Source of the DNA: Desulfocucumis palustris
GTDB taxonomy: Bacteria > Bacillota > Desulfotomaculia > Desulfotomaculales > Desulfocucumaceae
NCBI RefSeq assembly: GCF_002933875.1
Contig: NZ_BFAV01000124.1
Location: 1 to 43,808 of the forward strand
Length of the DNA: 43,808 nucleotides
Reading direction: 5' to 3'
A model generated the notes under the pieces. It did not search any database. It saw only the letters and a program-made list of their open reading frames with translations, and was not told the origin of the DNA. Shown piece by piece: positions 1 to 8,381 of this stretch. The number at the start of each line of letters is the position of its first letter. Positions within the stretch are counted from its first letter, which is position 1. Position numbers and translations under genes: made by a program.

Positions 1-69
1 AGACTGTGCTTTACAAGGACTCGTCAACGATTTTATTTCCTGTCTGCCCGCATTTTTAAAGGGCCGGCT

Positions 70-131
70 TCAACTTTCGACCTGCGAAAGTTGAGTCAAT
101 TAATTCAACTTTCGCAGGCCGAAAATTGAAT
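70..131. repeat. Two adjacent related hairpins
   Basis: A perfect 10-base inverted repeat (TCAACTTTCG, 5-base loop, CGAAAGTTGA) at 70-94 is followed by a related 12-base imperfect one (ATTCAACTTTCG against CGAAAATTGAAT, 11 of 12 paired) at 103-131. Both share the CAACTTTCG arm. A short AAGTTAAT repeat follows at about 131-153. No U-run follows, so these are not good terminators; a short dispersed repeat is more likely. The rest of 1-308 shows no gene or other signal that I can support. Confidence 0.6.
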
Positions 132-308
132 TAATAAGTTAATAAGTTAATAGCCTGACCCCATTATGCTTCGGTCTAAATTGGCAGGATATCTGGCAAA
201 ATATATAGAAATAAGAGGTTCGCTGAAATTATGCGCAAGGACGCGCGTCCCGCCAGGATTGGATTAAGCCAAAATGCTTTTCAAGATATGAATAAATGAG
301 GATTTACC

Positions 309-1115
309 ATGAAAAATGTTGGTGAATATCGGATAGAGGAATTTCCAACAAGCAGGATAGCGACTATTGATATCGGTGCGGCCGGCCTAAAGAAACACCA
401 TATTAAGGCATTAATCGAATTAGATGTAACGGAACCTCGAAGATTGCTCCGGGACAAAAAGAAGCTATCAGAAAAGATTACTTTCAACTCATGGTTAATC
501 AAATGCATAAGTCATGCAGTTGAAGAATTTAAAGAGATTCACGGAATAAGAAAAGGCAAGAGAAAAGTAGTCATCTTTGATGATATAGACATATCAATTG
601 TTATAGAAAGAGAAGTTGACGGAAAGAAAGTGCCGTTACCTTATGTTATCCGGAGGACAAACGAAAAAAGCATTTCTGAAATCAGTGACGAAATAAAGAA
701 CGGGCAGAAACAGTCAATTAATGATGAAGAAGATTATGTACTGGGTCAGGAAAAAAAGAATAAGGTTCTCATGAAAATATATTATTATTTACCAGGTTTC
801 CTAAGAAGCTTTATATGGAAATCCATAATAAAAAACCCGTTATTAACAAAACAAAATATGGGAACTGTTATGATAACCTCGGTGGGCATGGTGGGCAAGA
901 TAAATGGATGGGTGATACCGGTAAGCGTTCATCCGCTATGTTTTGCAATAGGTTCAATAGTCAAGAAACCCGGCATTGTGAATGATAAAATAGAAATAAG
1001 AGAATACCTCTATATTACGGTTTTAGTTGACCATGATGTTGTTGATGGTGCTCCTGCGGTGAGAGCTCTCTCTAAACTAACTAAATTTGTTGAAAACGGC
1101 TATGGATTATCCTGA
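309..1115 (+). CDS. Stand-alone 2-oxoacid dehydrogenase-type acyltransferase
   Basis: A 268-residue protein that resembles the catalytic domain of E2 acyltransferases of 2-oxoacid dehydrogenase complexes (chloramphenicol acetyltransferase fold). The hallmark DHxxxDG motif is present near the C-terminus as DHDVVDGAPA, with His242 as the probable catalytic base and Asp246. There is no N-terminal lipoyl or E1/E3-binding domain, and the length is about that of the catalytic domain alone, so it is unlikely to be a classical pyruvate dehydrogenase subunit. ATGAGG lies 9 bases before the ATG. No dehydrogenase E1 or E3 gene is next to it. The CoA-dependent acyl transfer chemistry is inferred from the family; the acceptor is unknown. 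Confidence 0.75.
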   Translation: MKNVGEYRIEEFPTSRIATIDIGAAGLKKHHIKALIELDVTEPRRLLRDKKKLSEKITFNSWLIKCISHAVEEFKEIHGIRKGKRKVVIFDDIDISIVIEREVDGKKVPLPYVIRRTNEKSISEISDEIKNGQKQSINDEEDYVLGQEKKNKVLMKIYYYLPGFLRSFIWKSIIKNPLLTKQNMGTVMITSVGMVGKINGWVIPVSVHPLCFAIGSIVKKPGIVNDKIEIREYLYITVLVDHDVVDGAPAVRALSKLTKFVENGYGLS

Positions 1116-1267
1116 GTTTGGTTTTTCTTTTTTGAGGCTCAGCCATCCATGGCCGTTGCCGAATTCCGGATCCGGCATCAGCCAACAGCATATTGCCGAC
1201 ATTTACAGGATAATGGATGTGGCTGGGACACGTCGGGAATGCGCGGGAGCGCCAGGCGTCGGTAACT

Positions 1268-1696
1268 TTACACTCCCATTTCTCCGCTGTCATAGCTGAG
1301 CTGCCATCCGATTCCGAACTTATCCGTTACAAATCCGTAGCATTTGCTCCAGAATGTTTCTTGAAGCTCCATGCCCACAGTGCCGCCGGCTTTCAATTTG
1401 TCGAATATCGATTTTATTTCATCCATATCCTTACTGCTCACCACAAGGCTGATGTTGTTTCCGGCAACAAAAGTCATATCGGGAGGAACATCAGAAAACA
1501 TGACCATGCTTCCTTTTATGTTAAGAAAAGTGTGCATTACCAGATTTTTAGTATGTTCAGTAAGTGGAAATCCCGGATCCGGCGGCATATCTCCAAACAA
1601 CATAATTTTTGGTTTTTCCGTTCCAAAAACCTCACTATAATACTCCACAGCTTCACGGCAGTTTCCCTTAAAATTGATATATACTTGAACGGCCAT
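1268..1696 (-). CDS. PhnB-like VOC superfamily protein
   Basis: A 142-residue member of the vicinal oxygen chelate (glyoxalase/bleomycin-resistance) superfamily in its PhnB-like branch. This branch typically starts with a strand such as MAVQVYINFKGNCREAVEYY, as here, and ends with a FGIGWQL-type strand. The start at 1696 is chosen because AAAGGAGAG lies 6 bases upstream; an in-frame ATG 11 codons earlier has no such site. These proteins are small homodimers of paired beta-alpha-beta-beta-beta units; most PhnB-like members have no assigned substrate. It is convergent with the preceding acyltransferase and stands alone. Confidence 0.8.
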   Translation of the reverse strand: MAVQVYINFKGNCREAVEYYSEVFGTEKPKIMLFGDMPPDPGFPLTEHTKNLVMHTFLNIKGSMVMFSDVPPDMTFVAGNNISLVVSSKDMDEIKSIFDKLKAGGTVGMELQETFWSKCYGFVTDKFGIGWQLSYDSGEMGV

Positions 1697-1921
1697 TTCT
1701 TTCTCTCCTTTGTTTAAATTGCAAATCATTGCTAACTACGTCAAATTTATTCTGCCCTAAATCTTATTTTAATACCCGGGCAAAAAAAGTATCCCGGGAT
1801 ATGAGGCCTAATATCCTGAAAAAGTACGACATAAACTTCATTTGGCCTTTTTTGTAAAAAATAAATGCAGCACGAATAATTCTTTCTTATTTACAAGAGA
1901 ATATATCCGGGAGGGATTCAA

Positions 1922-2983
1922 ATGGTCGACATAATAACCGAATCCAGTCAACAGGCAATGCCTGCCGCCGATAAAACCGGGCCCGATGAAAGGCTTAGCT
2001 CCTCTGAATTGGCCAACCTTTGGTCGTTATACTTGGCAATTACCCTGAGAAGCTGCATAGTGGAATATTACCTGAAAAAGGTTGAAGACATGGAAATTCG
2101 GCAACTGCTGGAGCACAGCCAGAGGGCAGGCCGGGAGCGGTTAAAGTGGCTTTCGGAGCTTTATGCCGGGGAAGACCACCCCATACCCCATGGTTTTAAA
2201 GAAGATGAGGAAGTAAACCCGGATGCCCCCCGCCTCTTTACGGATTTATTGATCTTAAGTCATTTGCAGGATATGGTTAAAATCAGAATTGATGGATACA
2301 GCACCGCTGTGGTAATGGCCTCCCGGCACGACGTGTCTGCGTTCCTGTCCGAATCCCTAACTGAAGAGGTGGATCTTTACAACAGGATTGTAAGTGTTAT
2401 GAAGTCTAAGGGGATTTACTCAAGGCCCCCATATATTCCGTTGCCCGAGAAAGTTGATTTCGTGACCAGCCAAAGCTTTTTTAGAGGCTATCTCGGAAAG
2501 CGAAGACCTTTAACCTCCATAGAGGTGTCCCACGTATTTTCCGGGCTTGAAAGGAATGCAATCAGAAAGTCCTTATTCACCGGGTTTGCGAATGTTGCCA
2601 CATTAGAAGATGTCCGGAAATACATGGAGAGGGGATTGGAGATTTCCGCGAAACACATAGAAATCTTTAGTTCAATACTAATTAAAAATGATCTTCCCGT
2701 ATCGATGAGCTGGGATTCAGGTATTGTGGAATCAAAGGTTCCACCATTCTCAGACAGGCTTATGATGGGGGCAATAGGTACAACCAATGTGGAACTATTC
2801 TCAACATACGGGAAAAGCCTGTCAATTGTGGGATTGCCTGAACTGGGAATAGATTTTATGAGGCTAATGGCCGAGACAATGAAATATGCCAAGGACGGCA
2901 TTGAAATTGTCATCGGGCACGGATGGCTTGAAGAGCCCCCCCAGGTAAAGGGCAAGGAAACCATAGACAAAAAGTTGCACTGA
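1922..2983 (+). CDS. DUF3231 family protein
   Basis: A 353-residue soluble, mainly alpha-helical protein with two tandem DUF3231-like halves (about residues 25-170 and 195-340), a family found in spore-forming Bacilli and Clostridia and distantly related to ferritin-like and CotF-type helical bundles. GGGAGG stands 7 bases before the ATG. No signal peptide or membrane segment is seen. Many relatives are linked to spores, but nothing here proves this. It is a single-gene unit, convergent with galU, and the hairpin at 2998-3021 separates them. Confidence 0.75.
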   Translation: MVDIITESSQQAMPAADKTGPDERLSSSELANLWSLYLAITLRSCIVEYYLKKVEDMEIRQLLEHSQRAGRERLKWLSELYAGEDHPIPHGFKEDEEVNPDAPRLFTDLLILSHLQDMVKIRIDGYSTAVVMASRHDVSAFLSESLTEEVDLYNRIVSVMKSKGIYSRPPYIPLPEKVDFVTSQSFFRGYLGKRRPLTSIEVSHVFSGLERNAIRKSLFTGFANVATLEDVRKYMERGLEISAKHIEIFSSILIKNDLPVSMSWDSGIVESKVPPFSDRLMMGAIGTTNVELFSTYGKSLSIVGLPELGIDFMRLMAETMKYAKDGIEIVIGHGWLEEPPQVKGKETIDKKLH

Positions 2984-2997
2984 GAATAGCCCTGGAG

Positions 2998-3021
2998 AAA
3001 AAAAACCCGCGGGAGGCGGGT
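2998..3021 (-). terminator. Rho-independent terminator after galU
   Basis: Read on the minus strand, ACCCGC and GCGGGT pair around a 5-base loop and are followed at once by a run of eight T. It begins 6 bases after the galU stop codon. Confidence 0.8.
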
Positions 3022-3027
3022 ATACGG

Positions 3028-3912
3028 CTATGCCTCCCGCGCCATCCTTAATTCGTATAAATATTTGAGATACCTTGAAAATTGTTCCCCCAGTTCGGGA
3101 GACTCAAGGGCATATTCCACAGTAGCTTTTAAATATCCAAGTTTGTCCCCGGCATCATAACGTATACCCTCGAACCTACAGGCGTAAACGGCTTCAACAC
3201 CGGCTTGAACCCTCAACGCGTCAGTCAGCTGAATTTCCCCTCCGGCGCCGGCAGGCAGATCCTCCAAGCAACTGAAAATTGACGCATTTAGAACATATCG
3301 TCCCATGATGGCTAATTTAGAAGGGGCATTCCGGGAAGACGGTTTTTCTACCAGGTCTTTTACCTTGTATATGGACCCTGTGCATTCCCCCGGCTTGATG
3401 ATCCCATACTTGCCAACATCACTGTCCGGAACCTCTCTTACACCTATTACACTGGAATTATGCTTCTCTGCAACTTTTATCAACTGTCTCAATGCCGGTA
3501 TACGGGCTTTAACAATATCATCACCCAGCAAAACGGCGAATGGTTCTTTTCCAACAAAGGATTTGGCGCAATAAACGGCATGCCCCAGACCAAGCGGCTC
3601 ATTTTGTCTTATGTAGTGAATGTTTGCCATTTTAGTTAATTGAACAATGGTTTCCAGTTGCGTGGATTTTCCCTTCCCGCCCAGCGCGGCTTCAAGCTCC
3701 GGGGAGCGGTCAAAATAATCTACTATTGGCCACTTTCCCCTGCCGGTGATTATTAAAATGTCCTCTATACCGGAATTCACAGCCTCTTCAATTATATATT
3801 GAATTGTAGGCTTGTCCACTATAGGCAGCATTTCTTTGGGCAAAGCTTTTGTTACCGGTAAAAATCTTGTGCCCAGACCTGCCGCCGGTATGACGGCTTT
3901 ACGAACTTTCAT
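3028..3912 (-). CDS. galU: UTP-glucose-1-phosphate uridylyltransferase
   Basis: A 294-residue enzyme that makes UDP-glucose from UTP and glucose-1-phosphate. The N-terminus carries the nucleotidyltransferase signature AVIPAAGLGTRFLPVTKALP, and the later PKEMLPIVDKPTIQYIIEEA and VEKP motifs are typical of bacterial GalU. Length is normal for the family. The start at 3912 follows GGGAGG by 7 bases; an upstream ATG overlaps that site. UDP-glucose can feed the UDP-glucose dehydrogenase at 18.8-20.1 kb to give UDP-glucuronate, and the phosphomannomutase/phosphoglucomutase at 8.4-9.8 kb could supply glucose-1-phosphate. It ends in its own terminator. Confidence 0.95.
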   Translation of the reverse strand: MKVRKAVIPAAGLGTRFLPVTKALPKEMLPIVDKPTIQYIIEEAVNSGIEDILIITGRGKWPIVDYFDRSPELEAALGGKGKSTQLETIVQLTKMANIHYIRQNEPLGLGHAVYCAKSFVGKEPFAVLLGDDIVKARIPALRQLIKVAEKHNSSVIGVREVPDSDVGKYGIIKPGECTGSIYKVKDLVEKPSSRNAPSKLAIMGRYVLNASIFSCLEDLPAGAGGEIQLTDALRVQAGVEAVYACRFEGIRYDAGDKLGYLKATVEYALESPELGEQFSRYLKYLYELRMAREA

Positions 3913-4050
3913 AATATTTCCTCCCAATCACTTAAGTACACGTTAGGATCTGATTTATGCCGCGCTAGATTATCTACCCATCCATCATCCTTATTTTAAA
4001 ATGTCATCATTTGCCCTACGGACATTGGTTCCGGCAACCGGAAACCGCGA

Positions 4051-5253
4051 TTATTTCGCGGCCCCGGAAAGCAGGTGGACAGCCATAGCGGCAGCTTCGG
4101 CCCGGGTGACATATTGAGCAGGCTTAAAAAGGTTGCCGGGCAGGCCTTTCATAATACCCTCATTTACGACAGTAGATACGTAGCCGGCAGCCGAAGACGG
4201 GATACTGGCGGCATCGACAAAAGCAAGGGGCTGCTCCGAAGCTTCTTTGCCCAGCGCTCTGGTCAGCATTACGGCAATTTCCGCCCTGCTGATCAAGCGG
4301 CCAGCCTGGAAGGTATTGTCTTCGTAACCGGTGATGACCCCACTGTACACCACCGCGCTTACAGATTCTTTGGCCCAGTCGGGTATGGCCGCCGCATCGG
4401 TGAATTTGAGCGCGCTCTCTTCGGCCGGCCACCCTTCAGCCCGGGCCAGGATAGTCGCAAACTCTGCCCTGGTGATGTAGTTGTCAGGCTTAAAAGTGCC
4501 GTCTGTATAGCCTCTAACAGCCTTCATCCCAGCCATCCTCTCAACGTATTCCCTGGCCCAGTGCCCGGCTATGTCGGAGAAAACCGGCGTAGTGACAACA
4601 GGCTCACTGGTTTCGGCGCCGGGAGTACCATCGTTTGCACTGTCTGAGGCATTGTTGCTCTCACTGCCGGAAGTATTATTGCTCTCGCTGTCGGAAGCAT
4701 TGTTGTTCTCACTGTCCGAGGTATTGTTGCTCTCACTATCGGAGGCATTGTTGTTCTCACTGTCCGAGGTATTGTTGCTCTCACTATCGGAGGCATTGTT
4801 GTTCTCACTGTCCGAGGCATTATTGTTCTCACTCAGGAGATTTTGTTTCAATACGTTGTATACAGGCATTAACCCGGCAGAAATTTTACCCTGCATCAAA
4901 TCTTGTACGTCCTGGGGGTAGGCGGCAAGGATCGCGTCGACAACATCCTTGTGTTTATCCTGGCTGACCAATTGAAGAGCCGCTTCCATTACGGCATCGT
5001 TAAAATTCTCTTCCGTCAGCTGCTGTCCCTGTAGGGCTTGCTCCAGGTCCTGAACTAAGCTGCGGATTTGTGATTCGTCGGCTCCTTTGTCAATCAGTTT
5101 GTCAATATAATCGGGAAATTGCTGGGATAACTGCTCATAGCTATCAGATGTTTCGGCGCCGGCTTGAATGGGATCTAACGTAAAAACAAAACCGAATACC
5201 ATCGTTATGCACATCATTAATGCCGCAATTTTCCATTTCATCACTCTTATCAT
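4051..5253 (-). CDS. SLH-domain surface protein with Asn/Ser repeat tract
   Basis: A 400-residue exported protein. Residues 1-33 form a signal peptide (basic start, hydrophobic core, cleavage near IQAGAET). Residues 36-140 are helical and of unknown role. Residues 141-204 are eight 8-residue units of the type SENNNASD or SESNNTSD, a flexible acidic linker. Residues 225-400 hold three S-layer homology domains (starting FSDIAGHW, FTDAAAIP and FVDAASIP, each with a TRAE or SRAE turn), which normally bind pyruvylated secondary cell-wall polymer. AAGGGGG lies 7 bases before the ATG. It lies beside galU and the glycan genes, consistent with a wall-anchored protein. A hairpin overlaps the stop codon (CCGCGA-TTATT-TCGCGG) but lacks a U-run. 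Confidence 0.9.
   Translation of the reverse strand: MIRVMKWKIAALMMCITMVFGFVFTLDPIQAGAETSDSYEQLSQQFPDYIDKLIDKGADESQIRSLVQDLEQALQGQQLTEENFNDAVMEAALQLVSQDKHKDVVDAILAAYPQDVQDLMQGKISAGLMPVYNVLKQNLLSENNNASDSENNNASDSESNNTSDSENNNASDSESNNTSDSENNNASDSESNNTSGSESNNASDSANDGTPGAETSEPVVTTPVFSDIAGHWAREYVERMAGMKAVRGYTDGTFKPDNYITRAEFATILARAEGWPAEESALKFTDAAAIPDWAKESVSAVVYSGVITGYEDNTFQAGRLISRAEIAVMLTRALGKEASEQPLAFVDAASIPSSAAGYVSTVVNEGIMKGLPGNLFKPAQYVTRAEAAAMAVHLLSGAAK
4642..4833 (-). repeat. Eight tandem 24-base units inside the SLH gene
   Basis: The tract encodes residues 141-204 as eight in-frame 24-base units. ENNNAS and ESNNTS units alternate, giving a 48-base higher-order period. Such tracts change length readily by slippage while keeping frame. 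Confidence 0.85.
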
Positions 5254-5438
5254 TATTTTTCCCCCTTTATTTTGTTGCCGGAATCCCGGTTTTACAGTCC
5301 ATTTAAACTGGCTGCTTTACCTAGTCCCTTTATTTTCCGATATCCACAACTTCTTTGCTTTTAGAAAAACATTTCCCGTACCCCTCCTATTTGCTAATAG
5401 AAATTATCTTTATGCTACTCTATAACCGCTTGCTGCGG

Positions 5439-5469
5439 AAAAACGCCCGGGCCGGCTAAACCTGCCGGC
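5439..5469 (-). terminator. Possible terminator after the ABC exporter
   Basis: On the minus strand a GCCGGC/GCCGGC stem with a 7-base loop is followed, 7 bases later, by five T. The gap before the T-run makes this only a moderate candidate. The rest of 5254-5438 is the leader of the SLH gene and shows no gene. Confidence 0.4.
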
Positions 5470-5493
5470 TGACAATAAAACGTCATAAAATAT

Positions 5494-6174
5494 TCAATGT
5501 TCCTCAATACTGCCGTCTGCCAGCCTGATCACCCTGCCGCAATCTTCCGCAAGCCGCTGGTCGTGGGTAGCCACCAGCACTGTTTTCCCCCGTTGGTTCA
5601 ACTTCTTCAGCAAATCCATAATCCCCCTGCCGTTAACCGAGTCCAGATTGCCCGTGGGCTCGTCCGCCAGGATCAGGTCCGGTTCCAGCAGGAGCGCCCG
5701 GGCAATAGCCACCCGCTGCTGCTCGCCACCGGAAAGGTCATCCGGCCTGCGTCCTTCCTTTCCCGCCAGGCCTACCTGCCTGAGCAGTTCCATTGCGCGT
5801 CTCTTGTAGCCGCTTCCCAAGGGGAAAGCGGGTGCCATTACATTCTTCAAAGCGCTCAGAGTAGGAATCAAATGATAGGCTTGAAAAATAAAACCAATCT
5901 TCTCCCTGCGAAATCTGCAAAGGGATACCTCACCCCGTCCGAAAATTTTTTTTCCTTCAAAAGTAATATCTCCGCCGCTGGGCCTGTCCAGGGCGCCCAG
6001 AAGGTTCAGCAGGGTGGTTTTACCGCACCCGGAAGGACCGGTCAGCGCGATAAATTCGCCTCTCCGGATCTCCAGGTCTTTCACGTCCAACACTTTAACC
6101 GCAAGCTTATTCTTCCCGTAAAGCCTTGTCAGGTTTTTCACAGAAATCAACACATCCGGCTCCAATAAAGGCAC
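5494..6174 (-). CDS. ABC transporter ATP-binding protein, MacB/LolD type
   Basis: A 226-residue ATPase with Walker A GPSGCGKT (46-53), Q-loop Gln98, signature LSGGEQQ (147-153), Walker B LILADEP (167-173) and switch His204. The sequence is of the MacB/LolD/FtsE class, which works with FtsX-fold permeases in export or mechanotransmission rather than import. It starts 9 bases after the stop of the permease gene, so the two are one operon. Substrate unknown; export of a lipid, peptide or surface component is the family's usual role. Confidence 0.9.
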   Translation of the reverse strand: MPLLEPDVLISVKNLTRLYGKNKLAVKVLDVKDLEIRRGEFIALTGPSGCGKTTLLNLLGALDRPSGGDITFEGKKIFGRGEVSLCRFRREKIGFIFQAYHLIPTLSALKNVMAPAFPLGSGYKRRAMELLRQVGLAGKEGRRPDDLSGGEQQRVAIARALLLEPDLILADEPTGNLDSVNGRGIMDLLKKLNQRGKTVLVATHDQRLAEDCGRVIRLADGSIEEH

Positions 6175-6183
6175 CTCCGTAAG

Positions 6184-7371
6184 CTATGCTCCCCGAAGTA
6201 TCCGCGCCGGCACCGCGCTCCCGGCGCGCAAGGCCGGGTAAATCCCCCCCACCACACCGATGAGGATACCGGCCAGGCACACATATTGCGCCGTCTGCCA
6301 GGTGATTCTGGCAAAGTCCAAAGCTATCAGCTCCCTGGCCAAAACCAGGCCGGCGTAGCCCAGGGCCACCCCCAAGGCGGCTCCAAGCATGCTCAAAACA
6401 AGAGACTCCACCAGCACCAGAAAGATGATGTTGGCCGGTGTCCAGCCCAATGCCTTCAGGATGCCGAACTCACGCATCCGGTTAATGACGGATAAAAGCA
6501 TCACCACCATGATGGTAAGCGCCCCGACCACCACGGCCACCACGGAGACCGCGATGAGAAACCTGCCGAAGATGTCCAGCACGTCTTTAACAGGATTCAG
6601 CACTTCATTGGGCAACACCACCTGAACTTCAGGCTTTTTGCCGGACAGATCATTCCGGATGGATTGTGCGACGGATTCCAAATTATCAATTTTATCCACA
6701 GTTACATTAATGGAAGATACTTTTTCATCCGGTATCTTGCCAATATCCCTGGCCAGATGTTCAGATCCGCTGAAAGCACTGTCCAATACTTCGTTGCCGG
6801 TCTGGTAAACACCCACAACCTTCAACTCCAGCACCTTCTCCTGCCCTTTTTCCGGGACGATAAACTGGTAAACATTACCTATCTCATAAGGAGTATTAAT
6901 AAACTTCATATACTTCTGAAGACTGGCCCCGATAATAATCTCTTTATCATTTTCAGGTGCGGTCCCCTCTATAATTTTGTTGTGAGGCAGGCCGGCAACA
7001 GTTGAAATATATTGATCCCCGTAACCATAAAGAGGCATGTTGTATTCCACTTGAAAAGGGCGCATAATCGCTGAAACCTGTGGATAGGCCTTTTCCACGT
7101 GCGGTATGCTTTTTATGGTTTCCACATAAGATAACGGTATAGGGGTTGTACCCATACCCAGGAACAATCCGCCGAAGAGAGCATCCCTGCCGGAAACCAT
7201 GATTCTATTTGAAAGGTCGCCAAGGGTACGCTCTGCCCGGTTTTCCATTCCCGCAACCAGGGATAAAAGGAAAGTTACCAGGGCAATTCCAAAGGCTACG
7301 CCCAGAATGGCCAGAATCATAACCGCTTTTTTACGAAAGGCGTTTTGAATTGAAAAGATAAGTAAGGACAA
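6184..7371 (-). CDS. ABC transporter permease, FtsX/MacB family
   Basis: A 395-residue permease: one N-terminal membrane helix (about 17-40), a large extracellular MacB_PCD-like domain (about 41-270), then three helices (about 275-305, 320-345 and 360-380) typical of the FtsX fold. The start appears to be TTG preceded by GATGAGG; a nearby upstream ATG is in another frame. It pairs with the ATPase immediately downstream. It follows manA by 27 bases, so it may be co-transcribed with the mannose genes. Confidence 0.85.
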   Translation of the reverse strand: MSLLIFSIQNAFRKKAVMILAILGVAFGIALVTFLLSLVAGMENRAERTLGDLSNRIMVSGRDALFGGLFLGMGTTPIPLSYVETIKSIPHVEKAYPQVSAIMRPFQVEYNMPLYGYGDQYISTVAGLPHNKIIEGTAPENDKEIIIGASLQKYMKFINTPYEIGNVYQFIVPEKGQEKVLELKVVGVYQTGNEVLDSAFSGSEHLARDIGKIPDEKVSSINVTVDKIDNLESVAQSIRNDLSGKKPEVQVVLPNEVLNPVKDVLDIFGRFLIAVSVVAVVVGALTIMVVMLLSVINRMREFGILKALGWTPANIIFLVLVESLVLSMLGAALGVALGYAGLVLARELIALDFARITWQTAQYVCLAGILIGVVGGIYPALRAGSAVPARILRGA

Positions 7372-7398
7372 AGCCTCATCCCCATTTTTATACCTTAG

Positions 7399-8344
7399 CT
7401 AGTTAACATAGCATGCTATTACTTCTATATCACCTTTAATTTGATAATTGCCCATATTGGCTGGTATCATAATATTGGAGCCACTTATCAATACAATCAC
7501 ACCATTTTCATAAATAAGCTTTCCCTTTCCATTAATTATACAAATCAGCAAAAATACATCCAATGAATTCAAATCACACGACTCTTTTATTAACCATCTT
7601 TCCACAGTAAAATACTTACAAGATGTTAATATTGTTTTAATTCTCACCGGATACACCCTGTCTTTCATTATAACTATCTTGTTCAAACCTGATTACATTA
7701 AGGGCTTTTTCCATATGCAAATCCCTTTTCTTGCCATCCAGCCCTATTCTGTTATAATCATATAACCTATATGTAATATCAGAATTCTGCTGAACTTCAA
7801 GGAGCACTATTCCTTTTCCTATGGCATGCACAGTACCGCTGGGAATAAGAAAAAAGTCTCCGGGCTGTACGGAAATTCGCACTAATAAATCGTCCCATTT
7901 ATCTTCATTGGCAAGTTCAATAAATTCTTTTTTGTTTTTTGCTTTATGTCCAAATACAATTTCAGCGCCGGGCTCCGACTCTATAATATACCAGCATTCA
8001 GTTTTACCGGATTTAACATCTTCATTTATAACTGCGAATTCATCATCCGGGTGTACTTGTACCGATAAATCTTCATTAGAATCCAATAGTTTAACTAATA
8101 ACGGAAATCCTACCATGTGTGAATTGCAAAACCATTCGGGACAAATCCGCAGCAAATCGTTTAATGTTCTTCCTGTGAATTCCCCATTTTCTATAACACT
8201 TTTACCATTGGGATGGTCCGAGATTACCCAGGCTTCACCTATATTTTCATCTAAAACGGCAGAATTAAACATTTTTTTCAGTTTTGTTCCGCCCCAAACT
8301 TTTTCTTTAAAAATTGGTTTAAACAGTAAAGGATATGGTTTCAT
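7399..8344 (-). pseudogene. manA: Mannose-6-phosphate isomerase, class I, frameshifted
   Basis: Frame one (7637-8344) encodes the N-terminal three quarters of a class I phosphomannose isomerase, with the zinc-site QVHPDD motif and the LEVQQNSDITYRLYDYNR stretch. The C-terminal part (LTSCKYFTVERW onward) continues in another frame to 7399. The whole interval is 946 bases, that is 315 codons plus one base, close to the usual length of about 315 residues, so one extra base explains it. The frames can be joined smoothly by removing one base from the CCC at 7656-7658. The start at 8344 follows AAGGGG. The gene is more A+T-rich than its neighbours. It is either a true pseudogene or a sequencing error in a short homopolymer. 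Confidence 0.85.
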
Positions 8345-8381
8345 AATATACAACCCCTTACCATATAACTTTAAATGAAAC

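Noticed and set aside
1081..1717. Overlapping frames around 1087-1717 on the plus strand
   Set aside because: They are opposite the VOC gene, which has clear family features and a good ribosome site.
4045..4061. CCGCGA/TCGCGG hairpin as terminator of the SLH gene
   Set aside because: It overlaps the stop codon and has no U-run on the minus strand.
4075..4967. Long plus-strand open frames opposite the SLH gene
   Set aside because: They arise from the repeat tract and biased composition of the SLH coding strand; no ribosome sites or family features.
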